A stretch of DNA of 64,000 nucleotides from positions 15,387,111-15,451,110 of the forward strand of contig NC_056552.1 in assembly GCF_910596095.1 (NCBI RefSeq), read 5' to 3'. The stretch's first letter is position 1. Every line of letters starts with the position of its first letter. The position numbers and the translations under genes were made by a program. This document shows, in pieces, positions 24,111 through 31,043 of this stretch. Below the pieces are notes generated by a model that saw nothing but the letters and a program-made list of their open reading frames with translations, did no database searches and had not been told where the DNA came from. This DNA comes from Thunnus maccoyii. Lineage: Eukaryota > Chordata > Actinopteri > Scombriformes > Scombridae.

Positions 24111-27020
24111 CAGGTACGGCTGCGTCACAATATCAGCCTGAACCTCTTGGATTTGGACATAATGGCAAATATGGTGAGATTTAGCAAATATGACAGGTAC
24201 ACCCTCTAAATGTCATTTATTTCTTAATTTGGTTTAACTCATCTCTATGTGGTTGCTAAGGTGGCAGTGAAGTTCCCTATGCACCACAAGCTCTTGGTTT
24301 TGGTGGTGAAGCAAAATCTCCTGGGCAATATGGTATGTGCTTATTTGTTTTGCAGTTCATTTCATACAAATCATTATTTTTCTCTCTATTTTTTACCATG
24401 TTTACTAAATAGTTTTACTTCAACAACCTCTCAACAGATAATCAGGGACTGTTTCAGCCACAGCCCCTTGAATCTGCATCTGAAGGCAAATCTGGTGGAG
24501 AATATGGTATTTTGTCATTATTGCTACTCAGTTATCTAACTAGTCAGGTTAGAATTACACAAACAAATTGTACATTTACCTGTTTGTTTGTTTTTTTGTT
24601 GTTGTTGTATTAAACAGTTAGAGCTAGTTTACCTCATGAGCCCCTGCCTCTTGAGCCAGGTACAGCTGGAAAATCTTACAGTGTGTGTCCCATTAGGGAA
24701 AGAGGTTTCTTTTTGAGAGATTCACAACATAAATATACTGTAGACCCCAATATGTCTTTCTTATATCTGTTTCTTTTTCTCCTGATCTCTTAGTGAAGGG
24801 AGAAGTACCAACGCCAGCAATTGCAGCTGAAGGCGAAGACATGGCGATTGATAGATACGGTAAGTATAGCGATTTTTCTGCATATGCCTAGTTGTCTGTT
24901 CTGCTCCAGTGCATTTATTTAGCTGTTTTTTTGTCAATTTCAGAAAATGTGGGCTACATAAACGGACAAGTGCAGCCAGAAGGTAAAACTAGGAACACCA
25001 GTTTCATCCCAAAATCTTAATTACATACATAAAGCACAGACAATAAAGAGAACATTGAAACTTAAGTTTACAATGACACCACTCACCTCTTTGTTTTTTC
25101 TCTATATTTCTGCTCTCCCTCTCTAGTTGTTGCATTTCCTGCAGTTCCCACTCCAGGTCCCACCCTGGCCTACCCTACTGTTCCATCCTATCTGCCTGTG
25201 GAGTCCTCCCTCATGCCTGATGTGGTGCATGGAGCTGGTGCGGAGGACCTGCCTGACCCCGTGAACACTGCCAGCCTCACCCTTGATTCTGCACCCGCCA
25301 CAGAAACGCAGGCCGCAGCTCAGGCGCCTGAACAACCCGATGATGTGCCCCCACAACAGCTTCCACGTCAGATACACATTCAGCAGCACCTCAAACTGCA
25401 TTTTCACCCACAAGGCAAGTGCGGGGGATGTAAAAGCACTGCGAGTTAGATTATCTAGATTCCAACAAAATGGTTGGGTGGTTCTGGAAATATTTCATAA
25501 TCTAAGGATACAGTAATGTATGAAAAAATAAAAAGATGAAGTAAGAAGGCTGTATCCTGAGCAATATATAAAATTTGGACTTTAGAGTTTTCCCAGCTTG
25601 TTGCCTTTAAATACATTTTTTGCTGTTTACATGATGTGGATGCCTTGCTTGCTGAAAAACTAGCATACAAAACTCCCACTGTATGATTCTTACAAGTTTG
25701 CATTTTGTAAAGCAATAGTTGGACATTTTGGGAAATGCACTTTTTTGCTGAGTTAGATGAGAAGATGGATATCATACCACTCTCATATTTTTACATTAAA
25801 CATGCTCTACAGCCGGCAGCCAGTTAGCTTAGCTTAACACATAAACAGAAAATAACACAATATTAGGTTATATCTTGTGTGTTTCATTCATACAAAAACC
25901 AAAGTGCAAAAAGACAAGTTGGTGTTTCACAGTGTACTGGACTAATTCTTGGTCTTTTCTGGTCGTGGTTCTTTTTTGCTTTCTCAAGTCTTTATTGCTA
26001 AGCTAAGCTAACTGCTGGCTCCAGCTACATATTTACCATACAGACATGACAGTGGTATCAACCTTCTCATCTAACTTTCGGCAAGAAAGGAAATAAGCAT
26101 ATTTCCCCAAATGTGGAATTGTCCTGTTAAGTATGAGGCTATACAGCCAGCAGCAGGTTATATAACATAAAGACTGGAAACAGAGAAACAGCTAACATAG
26201 CTAAAAGTGACAAAATCTCAATGAGTAGTAGTAGAATAGTCTGGCACATAACCCTGTAAAACCACAACTTCTCATTTGTACACTCTGGTTTTTGTAACGT
26301 TACTGGTTAAACAAACAAGATATATCATATTAATTAATGAGCTTGAGAGGTAACCTTTGGAAAGCACCAGGCTAGCTGTTTTCCCCGTGTTTCCAGTCTT
26401 TATGCTAAATTAAGCTAAGCTAACTGCTGCTGGTGGGGTCAGTCCTATGTTCCCTCAGCCCTATGTTCCCTCAGCATTGGAGCCAACCCTTCCATAATAT
26501 GCGAAATGAGCTGTTGGGGTCCCCCTAAGGGCAGGGGTTAGGGTTAGGGTTAGGGTAAGACAGACAGACAAACAACCAAACAAACAAACAAACAGGGGCG
26601 AAAACATTACCTCATTGTCAGAGGTACTGATCTGAGGGAACATAGTATGCTCCCCCTCTGGCTGCAAACCTGTATTTAACAGAACAAAATGAGTGGTATT
26701 GTTTTCCATGCCAAACATCTAAATCCAGGCAAAGGCTAGAAACTTACTTTATATTTATATGTAAACAATGTAAATAACATTCTACGATAGAGATCATTTG
26801 GAAACCTCTGAGTAAACTTTGCATTGTTTCTTTTCTTTGTCTTCAGGAGCAAAGAATGGCAAATACGATTTGAACGGCTTCTTTGGGAATAGTGGCTATC
26901 AAGGTAAGAAGACAGACTCAAACAAAAAAATTATAAGTTTTAATGCTCTGAACGCAGTATTTTTCTCAACAATTCTGCTCATCTTTACACTGCATTCTGT
27001 TTGTTTCCTACACAGGTTAA
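4286..27020 (+). CDS. cmn: Calymmin-like modular glycine/tyrosine-rich secreted matrix protein, 59 exons
   Basis: The spliced reading frame is 4,032 nt (1,343 aa plus TAA at 27,018-27,020). It starts with a signal peptide (M1 to about residue 21, core LLLRSAVVLWLAQTAHT). Exons 2-29 encode short modules of the type GYGAxAGxPNGxGAKPN. Exons 30 and 31 encode Pro/Glu-rich segments, exons 32-43 further GYGAG modules, and exons 44-53 longer modules ending in KYG. Exon 57 is Pro/Ala-rich; exons 58-59 end the protein with NSGYQG. All 58 introns are phase 1. No transmembrane segment follows the signal peptide, so a secreted structural protein is inferred. The modular GYG/NG composition matches my knowledge of fish calymmin, a perichordal (notochord) sheath protein. 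Elastin is less likely because Lys-Ala cross-link domains are absent. The name is probable, not proven. Exon coordinates are in the block entries below. Confidence 0.7.
4353..7245 (+). other. cmn: Intron 1 of calymmin-like gene
   Basis: This 2.9 kb intron is the longest of the gene. I saw no phase-1 GYG-type exon inside it. It contains AT-rich sequence and a TA microsatellite at 6,257-6,294. First introns often hold control elements, but none is recognisable here. Confidence 0.6.
6257..6294. repeat. TA dinucleotide microsatellite
   Basis: Nearly pure TA repeats with one phase break, inside intron 1 of the calymmin-like gene. Confidence 0.9.
7246..9697 (+). other. cmn: Exons 2-12 of calymmin-like gene: GYG/NG modules
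   Basis: Exons: 7246-7296, 7403-7456, 7541-7600, 7688-7738, 7828-7872, 8008-8058, 8918-8965, 9079-9114, 9212-9262, 9382-9435, 9647-9697. Each is 36-60 nt, opens after AG with two bases completing a codon and closes with one base before GT. Most encode one module, for example GYGPAPGVSNGQGPQPN or GYGAAAGGLGGNGAKPN. Exons 3 and 9 lack the GYG opening. Intron 7 (8,059-8,917) carries a fold-back MITE. Confidence 0.8.
8582..8753. mobile_element. Fold-back MITE in intron 7 of calymmin-like gene
   Basis: The ends are near-perfect inverted repeats of about 28 bases: TTAAAGGACAGGTTCACA at the left and its complement TGTCCTTTAA-type end at the right. There is no coding capacity. A longer relative with the same ends and part of the same interior (CAATGTTCATTTGGG) lies at 50,819-51,394. 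Confidence 0.75.
10124..13715 (+). other. cmn: Exons 13-29 of calymmin-like gene: GYG/NG modules
   Basis: Exons: 10124-10165, 10683-10733, 10840-10890, 10996-11055, 11142-11210, 11287-11334, 11428-11508, 11633-11683, 11775-11822, 11915-11959, 12537-12578, 12690-12731, 12837-12884, 12995-13051, 13143-13196, 13350-13442, 13662-13715. All lengths are multiples of three with phase 1 at both ends. Typical product: GYGTSAGVPNGQGAKPS. Exons 22-26 alternate a proline/arginine-type module (ending RPAKPG or RPQPG) with a GYGAKPNG-type module, which suggests duplication of a two-exon unit. Confidence 0.8.
13956..14390 (+). other. cmn: Exon 30 of calymmin-like gene: Pro-rich segment, GC splice donor
   Basis: This 435-nt exon starts like a module (GYGMMPNGKGTK) and continues as a proline/glutamate-rich sequence with repeated PQGK/PQGQ and PEPxP motifs. 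The likely donor is CAAG|GCAAGT, a GC donor at 14,391, which keeps phase 1 and joins exon 31. Read-through instead adds GKYPKPVP and stops at TAA 14,414-14,416, with ATTAAA at 14,511. A second possible canonical phase-1 donor, AAAG|GTGAAG, would end the exon at 14,024. Isoforms are therefore plausible. Confidence 0.65.
14391..15969 (+). other. cmn: Intron 30 of calymmin-like gene
   Basis: This 1.6 kb intron begins with GC and ends with CTCTAG. It includes the alternative stop and a poly(A)-like ATTAAA at 14,511-14,516. No further phase-1 module exon was recognised in it. Confidence 0.5.
15970..16266 (+). other. cmn: Exon 31 of calymmin-like gene: acidic Pro/Glu-rich segment
   Basis: A 297-nt phase 1-1 exon encodes GYVTGSAVPEQKSAEADV and about 80 further residues rich in Glu, Pro and Ala, ending GESGATG. 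The donor is ACTG|GTAAAC. It is the second of two adjacent non-repeat exons that separate the two module arrays. Confidence 0.7.
16730..16850. repeat. Fragment of TTTGACATTTT-type dispersed repeat
   Basis: The text around AATAGTTTGACATTTTCGTAA and the following GAAAATTGATACTGCTC resembles the outer arm of the fold-back element at 25,713-26,130, in degraded form. Confidence 0.4.
18400..18990. repeat. Tandem repeat array with AACATT/AACGTT core in intron 36
   Basis: At least two imperfect units of about 120 bases are visible, starting near 18,463 and 18,582. Both contain a T-run, a GGTTC-type box, GTTCTAGGATAAC and AACATCCTAA. A more degraded third unit follows near 18,727. Short inverted forms (ACATTCT/AGAATGT) recur throughout. 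The apparent open frames here result from the repeat. Confidence 0.7.
19215..19320. repeat. Fragment of fold-back dispersed repeat
   Basis: The sequence around TTGACATTTTAGCAAATATG, GAAACCACTCTCATGTCTG and GGTTAGCTTATCTTAGCATG matches in order the left arm of the element at 25,713-26,130. It ends about 35 bases before the acceptor of exon 37. Confidence 0.55.
21575..23235 (-). mobile_element. L2-like LINE remnant (reverse transcriptase, 3' part)
   Basis: On the minus strand, 22,700-22,550 gives a decayed palm motif region (FHFYSDDSQIYL). Next comes the thumb/C-terminal part (LDYGNSLLSGISKKSLSRLQ, then NSAARILT) at 22,397-22,023. The C-terminal tail (APRLWNDLPEEIR) lies at 21,958-21,776. The 3' end is an AT-rich TTTATTTATATAGCAC tail with ATA repeats near 21,580. 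Frames are interrupted by stops and shifts, so the copy is dead. The C-terminal motifs are those of the L2/Maui-type LINEs common in fish. It is 5'-truncated; the upper limit is approximate. Confidence 0.8.
24081..24108. repeat. AT microsatellite at exon 51 splice acceptor
   Basis: Fourteen AT units end five bases before the exon 51 start (ATTGCAG|GT), where a pyrimidine tract would be expected. Confidence 0.9.
25127..25414 (+). other. cmn: Exon 57 of calymmin-like gene: Pro/Ala-rich, second GC donor
   Basis: A 288-nt phase 1-1 exon encodes VVAFPAVPTPGPTLAYP and a Pro/Ala/Glu-rich stretch ending HLKLHFHPQG. The proposed donor is CAAG|GCAAGT at 25,415 (GC), joining exon 58. Read-through adds GKCGGCKSTAS and stops at TAG 25,447-25,449, with AATAAA at 25,527-25,532, so this may also serve as a terminal exon with a two-cysteine C-terminus. 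Confidence 0.65.
25713..26130. mobile_element. Fold-back MITE in intron 57
   Basis: The left arm reads AATAGTTGGACATTTTGGGA ... GATGAGAAGATGG ... ACCACTCTCAT ... AGCTTAGCTTAAC. The right arm shows the complement in reverse order (GCTAAGCTAACTGCTGGC, ATGACAGTGGTATCAACC, TTCTCATCTAAC, TTTCCCCAAATGTGGAATTG). Each arm is about 120 bases, so this is a large hairpin-forming element without coding capacity. I recognise this sequence type as very common in teleost genomes. Confidence 0.75.
26135..26430. repeat. Second, internally related copy of the fold-back repeat
   Basis: It starts GAGGCTATACAGCCAGCAGC with AAAGACTGGAAACAG and ends with TTTCCAGTCTTTATGC and AAGCTAAGCTAACTGCTG, giving a second inverted pair. 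It lacks the outer arms of the element just upstream and may be its interior or a truncated neighbour. Confidence 0.6.
26443..26655. repeat. Inverted-repeat segment with telomere-like TTAGGG units
   Basis: TCCTATGTTCCCTCAG occurs twice in tandem near 26,443-26,475, and its complement CTGAGGGAACATAG lies near 26,632-26,647. Between them are three to four TTAGGG units (about 26,536-26,556) followed by CAAA-type simple repeats. This is intron 57 of the calymmin-like gene. Confidence 0.6.
26847..27020 (+). other. cmn: Exons 58-59 of calymmin-like gene: C-terminus
   Basis: Exon 58 (26847-26903) encodes AKNGKYDLNGFFGNSGYQ between TTCAG and GTAAGA, with phase 1 ends and the NGKY motif of the preceding modules. 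Exon 59 begins at 27,016 after CACAG; GT completes Gly and is followed at once by TAA (27,018-27,020). Confidence 0.75.
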
Positions 27021-27470
27021 CCCTGCTGACAACGACAAGTATAACCTCTTTTTCAGCCATTGTATATTACTTTTGATTGTTTCCTAATTGTATATTAGTT
27101 TTATTTTCTCCTGTCCATCTAATAGTCCAGGGAGTCATATTTTTGTGTTTGTTTTGTAAGTCTAGAGATAACACAACATTTAAAGATTTTGAGTTGTTAG
27201 GTTTTTCTGTTTTATTGTATATTTTTTACCTTTTGTCCTGCACTTACTGCTCACTGTACATGCAAAGAAATGGTTGTTTGAGAAATGGAGTTTGTTTTCT
27301 GCATATCAGCCAGTTTTGCCTTTATTTTATCAGCTCAAAATATTTCTATAAAACCTAATTCAGTCTAATTTATTTTGCATGGGAAAGGGGTTTTTTACTA
27401 CTTGCGGCAAGCATCTGTTTATTATTGTACAGTATTTGATTGATTAAAACCATCAAAGAATCCCAAAAGT
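27021..27470 (+). terminator. cmn: 3'UTR and probable poly(A) signal of calymmin-like gene
   Basis: T-rich sequence without coding potential follows the stop. The first credible poly(A) signal is ATTAAA at 27,443-27,448, giving a 3'UTR of about 440 bases. No earlier AATAAA was seen. Confidence 0.45.
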
Positions 27471-27479
27471 GGAAAATGT

Positions 27480-28058
27480 GTCTTCAGTCATCTATGTGTG
27501 TGTGTTTATATGCATATTGTATGTTACAGAATGAGCAAAACCCATTTACTATGTGTAAATCTACATGATAAGGAATTAGCAGTGCCAGTGAATTAGTGTC
27601 ATTAAGAAAAACAACCTTCTGATAAAGTGTTGTAATCCCCAGATCTTCCTTACTGCAGCACAGTTGTAGATGAGCATGGGGAATAGGAACATGTGTGCAG
27701 TCTAGAATAAGGGAACCACAGAATATTTCTATGTTCACGATGAAGCTGAAGTGAAGTGTCAGTTATGAGCCATGACAAGTAGCAGCTGCGGTAGTGCACA
27801 TGGCTTTTTGTGAGGATTACCCCAGCTTTATCTCTAGGAATAAGAGCCCTTTGCTGATTGGTCCAACTGAAAGCATGCCACTTGGCCGGCTCAACAGGTT
27901 ACTTGCCTGGAATTACACCTGTCCAATGATGGGTCTCAAGGACCAGAAGCAGTCATGACTGTGCCTGAGAGTCCTGTGTGTGGCATCGCTTAGGATGTAA
28001 ATGTTGAGGAACCTGCGCTATCAACTAAATGTAAGGGCATTGACTGCATGAAGTCGTT
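27480..28058 (+). promoter_or_regulatory. Spacer and probable promoter of paqr4
   Basis: The stretch between the calymmin-like 3'UTR and the paqr4 start holds no gene. GATTGG (inverted CCAAT) at 27,856-27,861, about 200 bases before the start codon, is the only core-promoter-like box seen; there is no TATA box close by. Confidence 0.35.
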
Positions 28059-30152
28059 ATGGTGCTTTACAAAGGACCGCGGCTGTTGGACTTTACAAAG
28101 ACTCCTTCGCACCTTCAGTTCAACAAATATGTCCTGACGGGTTACCGGCCAGTGTCCACTGCTCAAGAGTGCCTCAGGAGCCTCTTCTACATGCACAATG
28201 AGCTGGGGAACATTTACACACATGGTAAGTCCTGAAATTAACTGTGCATTGCCTATGTTGGTATTCTTTGCTTAGGTATCCACTCCAATCACTGCCATTC
28301 TGGACTAACGGTAAAACTGTAGTGCATCTGAATTACCATGAAGTTCTACATTTTGATAGTTAAATATATAGAGCAAGCCCTTTCCTCTTTATATCCACTT
28401 AAACCATACAGGGGATGTACAAACAAAAAAGGTCACAGATGTCCACTACTCTCACTTATGAGCAGTTAGAAGCATACTTGACAAGTGTGTAATGAGGATA
28501 TGGGGTATTAGCTGTAATCTGCCCCAGGAATCCCTGTCCTGGAAATATCCTGCTGTTAACAAGGTCTTTAAAGATGTGTAGTTGGCTAACACTTCTTACC
28601 TGTAATAAAAACATTTTACGTGTGTCTTTAGCAACACATGCAGGAGACAATTTTGTAAATTTTGGGAACAGTTATAGAATACATTTTCTAATCTGTGCTT
28701 CTGATTAAACACTTTAATACTGACTTGAGTTGTGCAAACACAAGTGAAGACAGAAATCAACTAGGCATGAGCTAAAACTCTCAGAGCCTTGAACTTCCAA
28801 TGGCATCTTCTTCATGATCCATTTTCTCCTTGACCATCCTGTAAGTTCATTAAGACTAACACTCTTACTGAGGGGAAGTGAAGGGCATTAGTATTAGAGT
28901 GTTGCTCACGTTTCTCTCTGCATGTAGCCAACAACCAAATCTTTCATATTATTCACCGTAAAAACAAACAGAGGAACCACTCAGACCATTAAATTCCTCA
29001 TTTTGTTCTCCATTAGGTGATATTTGATTGCATCTGCTGTGATTACAATGTCAGGCTTCAAATATCACTGTAAACAACAATGCCATTAACTTTAACAACA
29101 AAGGCATCAACCCTGCAAACCTCAATTAAGAGGTTTCAAGCGATTTTCATTTTCATTTCTTCCTTTTATCTCATCTCATCAAATTTCTCCTCTTTCCCTT
29201 TTACAACTTCTCCTGTCACTCCAGGCATCCCTTTCTTCCTTTTTTTGGTGCTGCTGCCTTATAGTATCCCATGGATGGAGGTGGAGAGTGTCTGGATCTG
29301 CGTGGTCCACTACCTGGCCTGCCTCTGCCCCACTGTAGGTTCAGTGGTCTACCATGTGTTCATGAACCATGTGGGAGGGGAACATGTGTACGACACCCTG
29401 CTGTCCCTGGACATGTTTGGGGTCTGCCTCGTTAACACTCTGGGTAGGTCGTTGAGAGGGAGTGAAGATCACCTCACTCAAAATGTACTTGATGCAAATT
29501 GGCTCTGCTGTCTATGATCTGAATTCTTACATTTCTCAGTCTCAAATCAAATCTTTAGGCCTCAAGTCTAAATTTTTGCTAAATCTAACTCCAGTCCAAG
29601 TCTTAAGTCTCCACATTTGATTAATAATAACCCTGACAATAACCAAGTCAATCATTCCTGACTTAGTTTTAGTGATACTGCCTTTTATTCACCACTACAT
29701 CTTCCCTCTTGTCACCAGGTGCGCTACCCATCATCCACATCACCCTTCTTTGCTATCCAACCATGCAACAGACTGCCTTGCTGGCCTACATCCTCCTATC
29801 AGCCTATGGCATCTACTGTGCCACCACAGCCCGCACTAACGTCCTGCGCCTGCGGGCTTTTGTCTGGCAGGCCCTGTTCCGCTTCTGCCTCTTCTTGTTC
29901 CGGGTGTACGGCAGCGGCGTGGGCAGCCCAAACTCACTGCGACTCTTTGTCATCATGGACTCTTTAGCTGTACTGGGAGGGTTGGTCAATGTCATCCAGA
30001 TCCCTGAGCGCTTCAGCCCAGGCCTGTTTGACAATTGGGGCAACAGCCACCAGATTATGCATGTCATGGTTATTTGCTCGATTATCTTCCTCCACTGGGG
30101 CACACTGGAGGATTTAGACTGGATTAAGACCTACCAGTGTCCTATTGAATGA
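28059..30152 (+). CDS. paqr4: PAQR4, progestin and adipoQ receptor family member 4
   Basis: Exons: 28059-28224, 29225-29443, 29719-30152; total 819 nt, 272 aa, TGA at 30,150-30,152, close to the 273 aa I know for human PAQR4. The N-terminus reads GPRLLDFTKTPSHLQFNKY, then the family signature HNELGNIYTH before helix 1. The family's metal-site histidines are present: SVVYH at the end of helix 2 and NSHQIMH before helix 7. Seven hydrophobic segments are seen. PAQR proteins are integral membrane proteins related to alkaline ceramidases; a PAQR4 role in sphingolipid metabolism is reported but substrate details cannot be read here. ATG 28,059 is chosen because it matches the family N-terminus; an out-of-frame ATG lies 11 bases upstream. 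It is tail-to-tail with pelota. Confidence 0.95.
28225..29224 (+). other. paqr4: Intron 1 of paqr4
   Basis: A 1.0 kb GT-AG intron (GTAAGT to TCCAG) with phase 1. No repeats or additional exons were recognised. Confidence 0.8.
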
Positions 30153-31043
30153 TGCCAAGTGCATCTAGTACACGCACTCAAGGCTGCGCTTATAGGATCG
30201 AGACTTAGGATTCAACGAGGCAGGAAGAGTAAAGTATGAAGAGATGAGAAGCAATTTGTTTTAAAATGCACTTTAGTCCTAGCTGCTGACAATGAGTTTG
30301 TTCACTGTGATTAATTCACTTTATTATTTGACATTTTTCCAGAGAAGAGTAAGAGGAACTTACAGTGTTGTAACTGTGGAACTCAAATGTCACTTATATC
30401 AAATTAACAATCCTGCATACTTGATTTTTAGTTTGTTGAAATGCAGTAGTTTTGGGTTATAATACCCATAACCAAAATAGTTATTTTTAAATGGAAAATG
30501 AGATTATTGTATGTAATAATTTATATATTTTTTATATCTTGTTCCAATGTGTATTTCATTCATGCATGATGAGAATGGTTCATGTGAAAAAGTGAAATAA
30601 CACAAATGGTTGAATGCTTCTGTTGTTTAATTGCAAGAAAGATATACTGTATATACACTTGGCAAGAAAAATGAAATCTGGTTTTTTGCTATTGCTAAAT
30701 GTCACTCAGAATTTGAACTGTTTTTATGTGGACTTGGCAAAGTTAGTTACATTCCTCTTCACTGGCATTCTTAGGAGCTGCAGATACTGTCACCTTCAAA
30801 CCAAAAGCATCAAAGCACCAAAAACTGCATCAAATTATGTAAAATTATGGCCACTAGGAGTAAAACGTGTGTAAATTTGATTTTTAAAGAGGTGTGGATG
30901 TTGCAGAAGAGGAGTACATAAACCCTGACACAGCAGCTTTGTATTTTTGCAACACACACCGAGTCATTCTTTTGTTATCTGCAACACTGGACAACCTTCT
31001 TCTTCTTCGCTACCAATAAGATCTCTCTGGTCAGTTTCTGGGA
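30153..31043. other. Shared 3' region between paqr4 (+) and pelo (-)
   Basis: The two convergent genes end 891 bases apart, so this holds both 3'UTRs. On the minus strand TTTATT (AATAAA) at 30,320-30,325 is a possible pelo poly(A) signal. No clear AATAAA was seen for paqr4. No coding sequence. Confidence 0.5.

Larger units (their letters stand above)
20681..24982 (+). other. cmn: Exons 44-56 of calymmin-like gene: KYG-ending modules
   Basis: Exons: 20681-20749, 20925-20993, 21219-21284, 21502-21558, 23418-23465, 23662-23733, 23849-23920, 24114-24173, 24261-24332, 24438-24506, 24618-24659, 24794-24859, 24944-24982. These are mostly longer (48-72 nt) than the 5' set, and most end in KYG, QYG or EYG at the donor (TATG|GT). 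A recurrent core is PLGFGxxGK. Exons 53-56 open with Asp, Val, Val and Glu and become acidic. Intron 47 contains an L2-like LINE remnant. Confidence 0.8.

Noticed and set aside
29813-30103. Minus-strand 96-codon frame
   Set aside because: Shadow of paqr4 exon 3 on the opposite strand.
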